5,373 bases of DNA from Kiritimatiellia bacterium (GTDB taxonomy: Bacteria; Verrucomicrobiota; Kiritimatiellia; RFP12; UBA3636), in contig JAFSUV010000208.1 in NCBI GenBank assembly GCA_017450425.1, positions 1 through 5,373 of the forward strand. Reading direction: 5' to 3'. Under the pieces are notes generated by a model. The model was not told the DNA's origin and did no database searches. It saw nothing but the letters and a program-made list of their open reading frames with translations. The translations under genes were made by a program, and so were the position numbers. Positions 1 to 5,373 of the stretch are shown here, one piece after another; the first letter of the stretch is position 1; each line of letters opens with the position of its first letter.

Positions 1-1938
1 GGCGAGCAGCGGATCGGCGGCGGGCGGCGGCACGGGAGACGCCTGGAGGGCCTCGGAGCGCACCGCCGGCGAAGCGAACGCCACGGGCGGCAGCCCCGCC
101 GGCACGCGAATCGCGTCGCGGTGCATGCGCGGCGGTTTGCCGAGAAGCGTCGCGACGTCCATGTCGATCGGCCTGTCGCCGAAAACGGAATCGGAGAGGA
201 CGAGCCGCCCGTCGCCGGTCGCGACGCCGACGAACGCCACGGGGCAGCGCTCGCGGGCGCACATCGCGGCGAACGCCTCCTTCGCCTCGGGCTTCAGCGC
301 GAGCACGTAGCGCTCCTGCGCTTCGCAGCACCAGATTTCCATCGGCGACATCGACGGCTCTTCGTTCGCGACCGCGCGCAAGTCGAATGCGCCGCCGGTC
401 TTTTCGACGAGTTCCGGGCAGCCGTTGGAGAGGCCGCCGGCGCCGAGGTCGTGTATCGAAAGGATCGGATTGCCTCCTTCGCCCAGCGCGACGCAGGCGT
501 CTATCACCTCCTGGCAGCGGCGCTGCATCTCCGGATTGCCGCGCTGCACGGAATTGAAGTCGAGCTCCTCGGTGTTCTGCCCTAGCGCGAGCGACGAAGC
601 GGCGCCGCCGCCGAGGCCGATGCGCATCGCCGGCCCGCCGATTTGCACGATGAGGGCTCCGGCGGGGATTTCCTTCTTGAGCACCATTTCGCGGCGGATC
701 GACCCCATCCCGCCGGCGAGCATTATCGGCTTGTCGTAGCCCCAGCTGCGGCCCGCGGCGTCCGCCTCGAACGTGCGGAAGAAGCCGCACAGCTGCGGCC
801 GCCCGAACTCGTTGCCGAAGGCGGCGCCGCCGAGCGGGCCGTCTGTCATGATGGAGAGCGCCGACGCCAGCCGCGGCGAATGCGGCGCGTCCTTTTCCCA
901 CGGCTTGGGGTGGCCGGGGATGCGCAGGTCCGACACCATGAAGCCGCAGATTCCGCACGACGAGCGCGACCCGACGCCGGTCGCGGCTTCGTCGCGGATT
1001 TCGCCGCCCACGCCGGTCGCGGCGCCGGGAAACGGCGAAATGGCCGTCGGGTGGTTGTGCGTCTCGACCTTCATGAGGATGTCGAGCGGCGACTCGCGGT
1101 AGCCGTACGCCCGCGTCGCGCCGTCGCGGTCGAAAACATCGGTCTTGAAGCCTTCGATCACGCTAGAATTGTCCGAATACGCGAGGAGCGTCCCCTCCGG
1201 GTGCGCCGCGTGCGTGCCGCGGATCATGCCGAAGAGGGACTTGTCCTTCTTCTCTCCGTCAACGGTCCAGGAGGCGTTGAATATCTTGTGGCGGCAGTGT
1301 TCCGAATTCACCTGCCCGAACATTACGATTTCCGTGTCGGTCGGATTTTTTCCGGCCTTGGCGAAAGCGTCGGCGAGATAGTCGATTTCGCCCGGCGAAA
1401 GGGCGAGGCCCATTTCGACGTTCGCCTTTTCGATGGCCGCGCGCCCTTCGCCGAGGACGTCGTAAACCATGCCGCGGCTCGGCTCTCCGGCGGCGAAGAT
1501 GTCCGAAAGGTCGTCGTAAACGCCTTCGGTCATGCGGTCGTGGAAGCACGACGCCGCGGAGGCCAGCGTCCGCGGCGGCACGACGGCGCCGGACGAATCC
1601 TTCGCCGCGAAGCGGATCGCCCGCTCCACCCTCTTCACCTTGCCGCCGAGGCCGCACGAGCGGAAAATGTCCGTCGCCTTGGAACTCCACGGCGAAACCG
1701 TGCCCTTGCGCGGGGCCAAGAAAAGCCCGTCCTCCGCCGTGCACGGCGTGCGTCCGATGGCGTCGAGCAGCTCGGAAACCGCGACCGCGGTTTCGTCGTC
1801 GGGGTTCTCCGGCGCGTCGAGCAGATAGACGAAATCCGCTTCGAGCGAAACGTCGAAGCCCAGTGCCGCTCCGATTTCCTTTTCGAGGCGGGAGACCTTG
1901 AAATCCGGGAATGCCGGGTTGCCGAGAAGCGTGAACAT
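1..1938 (-). CDS. purL: Phosphoribosylformylglycinamidine synthase, large single-chain form (PurL/FGAR amidotransferase), N-terminal half
   Basis: This cytosolic enzyme performs the fourth step of de novo purine synthesis, converting FGAR, glutamine and ATP to FGAM. The ATG at 1938 gives MFTLLGNPAF, and 646 codons run off the left edge. Visible are the N-terminal PurS-like region with SPWSSKATDI (about residues 84-93), the linker, and NSEHCRHKIF (211-220), where the family has a catalytic histidine. The first PurM-like ATP-binding domain follows: KVETHNHPTAISP (290-302), GGEIRDE (311-317), GPLGGAAFGNEFGRP, GLGGGAASS (441-449) and HDLGAGGLSN (496-505). From memory, the match to E. coli PurL (about 1295 residues) is close and collinear, so about half is present; the second PurM-like half and C-terminal glutaminase lie outside. 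This layout distinguishes it from the short PurL that works with PurQ and PurS. It is the third gene of the apparent lptD operon, 23 bp after the glycosyltransferase. No frameshift is seen. Confidence 0.97.
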   Translation of the reverse strand, partial: MFTLLGNPAFPDFKVSRLEKEIGAALGFDVSLEADFVYLLDAPENPDDETAVAVSELLDAIGRTPCTAEDGLFLAPRKGTVSPWSSKATDIFRSCGLGGKVKRVERAIRFAAKDSSGAVVPPRTLASAASCFHDRMTEGVYDDLSDIFAAGEPSRGMVYDVLGEGRAAIEKANVEMGLALSPGEIDYLADAFAKAGKNPTDTEIVMFGQVNSEHCRHKIFNASWTVDGEKKDKSLFGMIRGTHAAHPEGTLLAYSDNSSVIEGFKTDVFDRDGATRAYGYRESPLDILMKVETHNHPTAISPFPGAATGVGGEIRDEAATGVGSRSSCGICGFMVSDLRIPGHPKPWEKDAPHSPRLASALSIMTDGPLGGAAFGNEFGRPQLCGFFRTFEADAAGRSWGYDKPIMLAGGMGSIRREMVLKKEIPAGALIVQIGGPAMRIGLGGGAASSLALGQNTEELDFNSVQRGNPEMQRRCQEVIDACVALGEGGNPILSIHDLGAGGLSNGCPELVEKTGGAFDLRAVANEEPSMSPMEIWCCEAQERYVLALKPEAKEAFAAMCARERCPVAFVGVATGDGRLVLSDSVFGDRPIDMDVATLLGKPPRMHRDAIRVPAGLPPVAFASPAVRSEALQASPVPPPAADPLLA

Positions 1939-1946
1939 GTTTTTTG

Positions 1947-1950
1947 CCCT
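1947..1950 (-). promoter_or_regulatory. Probable ribosome binding site of purL
   Basis: Read on the minus strand, the 23-bp gap before purL contains ACAGGG, with AGGG lying 8 bases (CAAAAAAC) upstream of the ATG at 1938. The match to Shine-Dalgarno is short, but the spacing is right and the A-rich spacer would stay unstructured. It supports the ATG at 1938, which also gives the N-terminus expected for the large PurL family. No separate promoter fits in this gap. Confidence 0.5.
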
Positions 1951-1961
1951 GTGTTGTAAGA

Positions 1962-2753
1962 CTAAAGCCGCGAGCCGAGTGCCCGCGGTCTGCGCGTGAC
2001 AAGCTGTTTGAGGACGAGGAAAAGGAAGCGCGGGTTGCCGATTACGTACCGCCGCCACAGGCGGCGCGGCTCGACGCACAGGCGGTAGAGCCACTCGAGG
2101 CAGCAGCGGCGCATCCAGAGCGGCGCCTGCGGGACCTTGCCGGCGTGGAAGTTGAACGCCGCGCCGACGGCCGCGAGCAGCGGCGCGTCGAGAAGCGGCC
2201 TCATTTCGCTCACCCAGAAGTCCTGCTTCGGAGTGCCGATGCCGACCCACACCACATCCGGCGCCGCGGCGTTTATGCGCTTCGCGGTCTCGGCGCGCTC
2301 TTCCTGAGAGAGAGGGTGGAACGGCGGCACTTCGCCGCCTGCGTCGATGATGCCGGGAAACCGCCGCTTGAAAGAGGCGCGCAGAAGCGAAAGCGTCTCT
2401 TCGTCGCAGCCGCCGTAGAAATAGTGCCTCAGCCCGACGGCGCGCCCGGCGTCCGCCACGGCGAGCATGAAGTCCGGCCCGTAGCAGCGCGTCATGTCAA
2501 GACGCGCCAGGAACCGCCCCGCCATCACCAGCGGCATGCCGTCGCAGAGCGTCATGGCCGAAGAGTTGGCGATGGCGGCGAGGCGCGGATCGTCGTGGCA
2601 CTTGAGGAGGGAATCGACGGCGAAGACGCAGACGTAGCGGCGCGGCCCGCCATCGCGGCAGAAGCCGATGGCGGCGCGCGTCGCGTCCTCCAGCCGCGCT
2701 CCGGTGAGAAAGACGTCCAGCAGGCTGAACCGCGGGAGGTTCGCGTCGCTCAC
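1962..2753 (-). CDS. WecG/TagA/CpsF-family glycosyltransferase (GT26), 263 residues
   Basis: Members of this family transfer a sugar, such as N-acetylmannosamine or its uronic acid, from a UDP donor to an undecaprenyl-diphosphate-linked sugar at the inner face of the cytoplasmic membrane, building teichoic acid linkage units, enterobacterial common antigen or exopolysaccharide. The length is typical. Family landmarks are CDGMPLV (70-76), whose D71 fits the proposed catalytic aspartate; YGPDFM (91-96); VGIGTPKQDFW (170-180); and the C-terminal GAAFNFHAG (197-205), LEWLYRL (219-225) and EPRRLWRRY (228-236), a basic amphipathic tail thought to bind membrane. No transmembrane helix is evident. 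The GTG start at 2753 is chosen for the GTGA overlap with the lptD stop and a strong Shine-Dalgarno match. The frame is open further upstream, but that part is antisense-like low-complexity shadow of lptD. The exact sugar cannot be told. Residues 43-47 lack the Thr/Asn usual in the family. Confidence 0.93.
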   Translation of the reverse strand: MSDANLPRFSLLDVFLTGARLEDATRAAIGFCRDGGPRRYVCVFAVDSLLKCHDDPRLAAIANSSAMTLCDGMPLVMAGRFLARLDMTRCYGPDFMLAVADAGRAVGLRHYFYGGCDEETLSLLRASFKRRFPGIIDAGGEVPPFHPLSQEERAETAKRINAAAPDVVWVGIGTPKQDFWVSEMRPLLDAPLLAAVGAAFNFHAGKVPQAPLWMRRCCLEWLYRLCVEPRRLWRRYVIGNPRFLFLVLKQLVTRRPRALGSRL

Positions 2754-5035
2754 CGGTTGTCCTCTTCCATCACGCTCGGAGGCACGAAATCCGTAAGCCA
2801 CCCCACGAGAGAAATGCGCCAGTCCGCCTCCTCTTCGATGCCGTCGGCGTTCTTGTACGCCGGCTCGACGGAAGCCACGAGTCGCATGGCGATGCAGTCC
2901 CAGGAGTACTGCACCCAGCCGCCGATCTCCTCGACCTGGCTCTCCTCGAATTCGTAGCGCCCGAAGATGTCGAAGCCCCAGTGCTCGTTGGCGTACCACG
3001 AGAGGTAGCCCGAGAAAAGGCTGTTTTCGTCGTTCCTGAACTGGTATTCGACATCGCACCGGAAAATGTCGTGCGTGGCCGTCGCGACGGCCTCGGCGGA
3101 GCTGACGTCGCCGGAGGCTTCGTCGTACAGGCCCTTCGTGGAAAGCCGGAGCCACGAAGCCGGGCGCCACCGCAAATCCCATCCGACGTCGCGGAAGACG
3201 TCTTCGTCGCCATCGGTCTCGAAGTCGAAGTCCGCGTAGAAGTCGGCATAGAAAATTTCGCGCGTCGAGCCGTCGGGGCGCTTGCGCTGCCAGCGCTGGC
3301 GCAGACCGAGCCGCAGCGCGTTCTGGCTGTCGATGCGGTCTATGCTGTCGAACTGGTACAGGCGGTACGGGCGGACATTCGGCTCCGGGATTACGGACCA
3401 GTCGCTGTACGGCTCCACGACGTGGCGCCAGCGGTCGCCGGCGGAATCGTCCCAGAACCCGTACGCGCGCGTCGAAACTTCGGCGCCGATTTCAAACACC
3501 GAGCGGAAGTCCGCGTCGTCCTCCTCCGTGCGCGTCAGGGTCTTTTCCTCCGTTTGCGAAGAGACCCGCCCGAGTTCGTTCGTCGTGGAAGTCGTCACGG
3601 TCTCGGTCGAGACGATTTCGCGCATCGTCTTGTCGTAGTATGTGCCGCGCCAGCCGAGGCGGGGCACCACGGAGAGGAAGCCCCAGTATTTGGCCGGATG
3701 GGAGAGCGTGAAGTGCGTGTCGCCGCGAAACGCGTCGTAGTCGTCCGCCGGCGTGCGGAGCGCGCGCGGGTTGCCGTTCGCGTCGTTCACTTCGTCGCTC
3801 TCGCCGAACCTGCGGTGCAGGAACGAAAGCGCGGTGTCGTTTTCAAGGTACACTCCGGTGTCGCCAAGCTCCACGGCGTTGAGCGAAAACCACGCTTCCG
3901 GGAGGCGTTCCACCCGCGACTGGAAGTCGTTCAGCCGGAAACTGGCCTCGATGCCGGCCGAGAAGGCGTCGCCATAGTGCGTGTACGACGCGTCGTTGTC
4001 GGGATCGGCCGCTTCGCGGTATTCCTTGCGGAAAAAGTCGCGCTGGACTCTGCTGTCGGAGACGTAGAGCGCGTGGGCGAGCACCTGGTCGCGGTCGGTC
4101 GCGTTCCAGTAGTGCAGGAACCGCACGCGGTGGCGCTCGGTTTCGTCCTGGTCGAGCACTTTCGGCAAGTCTTCGTCCTTCGGTATCATGTACCCGGTGA
4201 TGTAGCCGTGCGACTCGTCGTCGCCAAACGACCACGACACCTTTTCGCCGAACGCAAAGCCGCGCTCGGTGCGGTAGTCGCCGAACGTGTACGAGTCGAT
4301 GTACGCGTCGTTGCGCTTGTCGTTAAGGATCGGCAGCTTGTAGGTCGAGAGCAGGAACGCGCCCCACTTGTGCGTGTAGCCGGGCTGGAAGCGGAAGCCG
4401 TAATGGCGCGAAAGGTCCTTCCAGTAGTAGGGGTAGAAGAAGAACGGAACGCCGAAAAGATGCGGCACGACGTCCCAGCCCGTGACGTCGTCGCCCGGCC
4501 GTATCCGCGCCCGGCCGGCGGACACCGCCCAGTGAAAGCGCCCGGGCTCGTTGGTGCAGGTCGTAAGCGTCGCGTTGCGGATGACGTACGCCTGGTTGGT
4601 CGATGTCGGCGCGAGAAAGCCGCCGTCTTGCGCCAGCACCCGGAACGGCGCCGCGTAGAGATCGATGCCGTCCGCGCGGCCCGCCTTGTCGCGCATGTTT
4701 ATCGCGAGCGAGTCGCCCTTCCACAGCGTACCGTCGTCGCCCACGAGCGCGACGTTGCCGATCGCTTCGGCATCGCCGGTTTCGGAGTTGTAGCGGATGC
4801 GGTCGGCCCTCAGTTCCCAGCCGCCGCGGCGTATCGCGGCATTGCCGGAAAACGTCGTCCATCCGGCGTCCGGCCCGGATTTCGCGAAACTGTATTCGGC
4901 AGTGTCGGCCATGACGTCGGTCTTGCCGTCCCCGTCCCTGAACGAGCGCGACACCGCGCGCAACGCCCCTGGATCGGTCGCAAAGGAACAAAGTGCGGCG
5001 CACAGCACCGCGCTCGCAGTCAAAAAGCGTTTCAT
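2750..5035 (-). CDS. lptD: LPS-assembly outer-membrane protein LptD (OstA/Imp), 761 residues
   Basis: LptD is the outer-membrane barrel that, with lipoprotein LptE, receives LPS from the periplasmic Lpt bridge and inserts it into the outer leaflet. The ATG at 5035 gives a signal peptide, MKRFLTASAVLCAALCSFA, with likely signal peptidase I cleavage after A19. Residues about 40-150 look like the OstA/LptA jellyroll: repeated short strands such as WELRADRIRYNSETGDAEAIGN. Next comes the LptD hallmark NATLTTCTN (C160), then a stretch with GVPFFFYPYYWKDLSRHYGF. The rest, to about residue 750, is alternating aromatic strands typical of a large barrel, including RHVVEPYSDWSVIPEPN. The length is close to E. 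coli LptD (784). Mature cysteines are only C160, C660 and C714. The open frame continues upstream of 5035 into the fusA region, but those codons are non-coding and carry no signal peptide. It heads the apparent lptD-glycosyltransferase-purL operon. Confidence 0.95.
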   Translation of the reverse strand: MKRFLTASAVLCAALCSFATDPGALRAVSRSFRDGDGKTDVMADTAEYSFAKSGPDAGWTTFSGNAAIRRGGWELRADRIRYNSETGDAEAIGNVALVGDDGTLWKGDSLAINMRDKAGRADGIDLYAAPFRVLAQDGGFLAPTSTNQAYVIRNATLTTCTNEPGRFHWAVSAGRARIRPGDDVTGWDVVPHLFGVPFFFYPYYWKDLSRHYGFRFQPGYTHKWGAFLLSTYKLPILNDKRNDAYIDSYTFGDYRTERGFAFGEKVSWSFGDDESHGYITGYMIPKDEDLPKVLDQDETERHRVRFLHYWNATDRDQVLAHALYVSDSRVQRDFFRKEYREAADPDNDASYTHYGDAFSAGIEASFRLNDFQSRVERLPEAWFSLNAVELGDTGVYLENDTALSFLHRRFGESDEVNDANGNPRALRTPADDYDAFRGDTHFTLSHPAKYWGFLSVVPRLGWRGTYYDKTMREIVSTETVTTSTTNELGRVSSQTEEKTLTRTEEDDADFRSVFEIGAEVSTRAYGFWDDSAGDRWRHVVEPYSDWSVIPEPNVRPYRLYQFDSIDRIDSQNALRLGLRQRWQRKRPDGSTREIFYADFYADFDFETDGDEDVFRDVGWDLRWRPASWLRLSTKGLYDEASGDVSSAEAVATATHDIFRCDVEYQFRNDENSLFSGYLSWYANEHWGFDIFGRYEFEESQVEEIGGWVQYSWDCIAMRLVASVEPAYKNADGIEEEADWRISLVGWLTDFVPPSVMEEDNR
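2760..2768 (-). promoter_or_regulatory. Shine-Dalgarno site of the glycosyltransferase, inside the lptD 3' end
   Basis: The minus strand reads GGAAGAGGA, then six bases, then the GTG at 2753. The site lies within the codons for the last Met-Glu-Glu-Asp residues of LptD. With the four-base GTGA stop/start overlap (2750-2753), this is a classic translational-coupling arrangement. It decides the GTG start over any upstream alternative in the open frame. Confidence 0.8.
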
Positions 5036-5042
5036 GCCCGGA

Positions 5043-5072
5043 ATTGTAGCACACGACCCGGTGCGCTGCGCA
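5043..5072 (-). promoter_or_regulatory. Putative lptD promoter, extended -10 TGCTACAAT
   Basis: The minus strand carries TACAAT (5048-5043), five of six matches to TATAAT, preceded by TG with one intervening base, which makes an extended -10 (TGTGCTACAAT). Eighteen bases upstream is a poor -35, TGCGCA (5072-5067). Only seven bases, TCCGGGC, separate the -10 from the lptD ATG, so transcription would begin at or one base before the start codon. No good Shine-Dalgarno sequence precedes this ATG. The same core occurs before fusA, which supports it being genuine. Alternative: a chance AT-rich stretch in GC-rich DNA. Confidence 0.6.
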
Positions 5073-5099
5073 TGGCCTGCCGCATCCGGCCGGCGGACC

Positions 5100-5139
5100 C
5101 CGATTCCGGCCCGGAAATTCACCTCGATTTTGGAATCGG
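5100..5139. repeat. Inverted repeat CCGATTCC / GGAATCGG in the divergent promoter region
   Basis: CCGATTCC at 5100-5107 is perfectly complementary to GGAATCGG at 5132-5139, with 24 bases between. A nested perfect repeat, TTCCGG (5104-5109) and CCGGAA (5111-5116), overlaps the left arm. It lies between the two promoters, where an operator could sit. An 8-bp match in a region this size is not rare by chance, so function is speculative. Confidence 0.3.
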
Positions 5140-5148
5140 CGCTTCGCG

Positions 5149-5178
5149 TTGCACGCGAAACCGGTCTTGTGCTAGAAT
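5149..5178 (+). promoter_or_regulatory. Putative fusA promoter: TTGCAC, 18 bp, TAGAAT with extended -10
   Basis: TTGCAC (5149-5154) and TAGAAT (5173-5178) are 18 bp apart, and TGC directly precedes the -10 to form an extended element (TGTGCTAGAAT). Both hexamers match the sigma-70-type consensus well, as expected for a highly expressed translation factor gene. Predicted transcription start is around 5185, giving a leader of about 70 nt before the fusA ATG. Confidence 0.72.
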
Positions 5179-5211
5179 CCCCCGCGTTTTTCACATCGCA
5201 ACAAAAACCCA

Positions 5212-5236
5212 CCGGCCCGCCGCGCGCGGCGTCCGG
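5212..5236 (+). other. GC-rich hairpin in the fusA 5' leader
   Basis: CGCCG at 5218-5222 can pair with CGGCG at 5227-5231 around a CGCG loop, the centre of a perfect 14-bp palindrome (5218-5231). CCGG at 5212-5215 can pair with CCGG at 5233-5236, extending the stem across a small internal loop. No T-run follows, so it is not an ordinary intrinsic terminator. It ends 19 bases before the fusA ATG and could affect translation or mRNA stability. GC-rich DNA readily gives such palindromes. Confidence 0.4.
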
Positions 5237-5241
5237 CACAC

Positions 5242-5246
5242 GAGAG
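5242..5246 (+). promoter_or_regulatory. Probable ribosome binding site of fusA
   Basis: GAGAG lies nine bases upstream of the ATG at 5256, a partial Shine-Dalgarno match at an acceptable spacing. It sits just downstream of the leader hairpin. No better alternative exists in the leader. Confidence 0.4.
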
Positions 5247-5255
5247 TCCACGACA

Positions 5256-5373
5256 ATGGCACGCAAGATCCCCCTCGAAAAGTACCGCAACATCGGCATC
5301 ATGGCCCACATCGACGGCGGCAAGACGACGACGACGGAGCGCATCCTCTACTACACCGGCGAAAACCACAAGA
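5256..5373 (+). CDS. fusA: Translation elongation factor G (EF-G), N-terminal 39 codons
   Basis: EF-G is the GTPase that drives ribosomal translocation and, with RRF, ribosome recycling. The ATG at 5256 opens MARKIPLEKYRNIGIMAHID, the canonical EF-G start. The P-loop AHIDGGKTT (17-25) and TTERILYYTG (26-35) follow, then ENHK at the edge. The full protein is normally about 700 residues. This start distinguishes it from LepA, BipA and EF-Tu, whose P-loops read AHIDHGKST, AHVDHGKTT and GHVDHGKTT. Residue 21 is Gly where EF-G nearly always has Ala. The gene has its own promoter and diverges from lptD, with no rpsL or rpsG upstream. It may therefore be a second EF-G copy, or a main fusA outside the str operon; 39 residues cannot tell these apart. 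Confidence 0.95.
   Translation, partial: MARKIPLEKYRNIGIMAHIDGGKTTTTERILYYTGENHK

Larger units (their letters stand above)
5036..5255. other. Divergent intergenic region between lptD and fusA
   Basis: These 220 bp hold two outward-facing promoters whose predicted starts lie about 150 bp apart. Between them is an 8-bp inverted repeat (5100-5107 with 5132-5139) that encloses a shorter one, TTCCGG-C-CCGGAA (5104-5116). A related CCCGGAATT string recurs at 5038-5045, beside the lptD start, and as CCCGGAAATT at 5110-5119. The fusA leader occupies about 5185-5255. I see no small gene or RNA gene here. Confidence 0.7.

Noticed and set aside
121..585. Plus-strand open frame of 154 codons opposite purL
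   Set aside because: Antisense to the conserved PurL GLGGGAASS and DLGAGGLSN segments; the composition is that of a shadow frame.
643..1959. Long plus-strand open frame of 438 codons opposite purL
   Set aside because: Its translation is rich in Arg, Ala, Glu and His with no recognisable motif, and it lies wholly antisense to conserved PurL motifs. GC-rich third positions keep antisense frames open.
1259..2002. Minus-strand open frame of 247 codons overlapping the purL start
   Set aside because: It is an out-of-frame reading of purL with Arg/Gly-rich sequence; the PurL frame carries all the conserved motifs.
1944..2957. Plus-strand open frame of 337 codons opposite the glycosyltransferase and the lptD end
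   Set aside because: Low-complexity Arg/Ala/Val composition, antisense to two recognised genes and with no family signature.
2754..3182. N-terminal extension of the glycosyltransferase into lptD
   Set aside because: The extension is an out-of-frame Arg-rich reading of lptD. The GTG at 2753 has a good Shine-Dalgarno site and gives the normal family length.
4980..5035. LptD signal region as a lipoprotein lipobox (cysteines at 12 and 16)
   Set aside because: Neither cysteine is preceded by the Gly/Ala/Ser expected at -1 of a lipobox; a signal peptidase I site after SFA fits better.
4323..5054. Minus-strand open frame of 243 codons in another frame of lptD
   Set aside because: Out-of-frame Arg-rich shadow of the LptD N-terminal region.
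5186..5208. GTTTTT / AAAAAC inverted repeat at the start of the fusA leader, as a terminator or riboswitch element
   Set aside because: Six weak pairs with an 11-base loop and no conserved riboswitch core; likely chance.
5036..5344. N-terminal extension of LptD by 103 codons
   Set aside because: It would run through both promoters and antisense to the fusA start. A proper signal peptide begins at 5035.

Overview
The window is about 5.4 kb of GC-rich, densely coding bacterial DNA. It holds two divergent transcription units separated by a 220-bp intergenic region (5036-5255). An LptD-type outer-membrane LPS translocon protein means a diderm (Gram-negative-type) organism. The large single-chain form of PurL and the -10 style TGTGCTA[C/G]AAT are compatible with a Verrucomicrobiota/Lentisphaerota-like (PVC) bacterium, but that placement is only an impression; nothing here fixes the taxon.

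Leftward unit (minus strand, read 5035 to 1): lptD (5035-2750), then a WecG/TagA/CpsF-family glycosyltransferase (2753-1962), then purL (1938 to beyond position 1). The lptD stop and the glycosyltransferase GTG start share four bases (GTGA). Only 23 bp separate the glycosyltransferase from purL. No terminator-like structure lies between them, so the three genes look like one operon. The first two act on the cell envelope: LptD inserts LPS into the outer leaflet, and the glycosyltransferase builds a lipid-linked glycan at the inner membrane. PurL is a purine biosynthesis enzyme and is the odd member. A good -10 element lies only 7 bases before the lptD start codon, so lptD mRNA may be leaderless.

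Rightward unit (plus strand): the first 39 codons of elongation factor G (fusA), behind a strong-looking promoter (TTGCAC, 18-bp spacer, TAGAAT, extended -10). Its leader is about 70 nt and contains a GC-rich hairpin. fusA is not preceded by rpsL/rpsG here, so it is either a second EF-G or a main fusA detached from the str operon.

The many other long open frames, especially on the plus strand opposite purL and lptD, are shadows caused by high GC at third codon positions. I see no mobile element, CRISPR array, tRNA or rRNA, and no clearly undescribed system. The points most worth checking are the leaderless lptD promoter, the reduced LptD cysteine set, the substituted active-site region in the glycosyltransferase and the unusual P-loop residue in EF-G.
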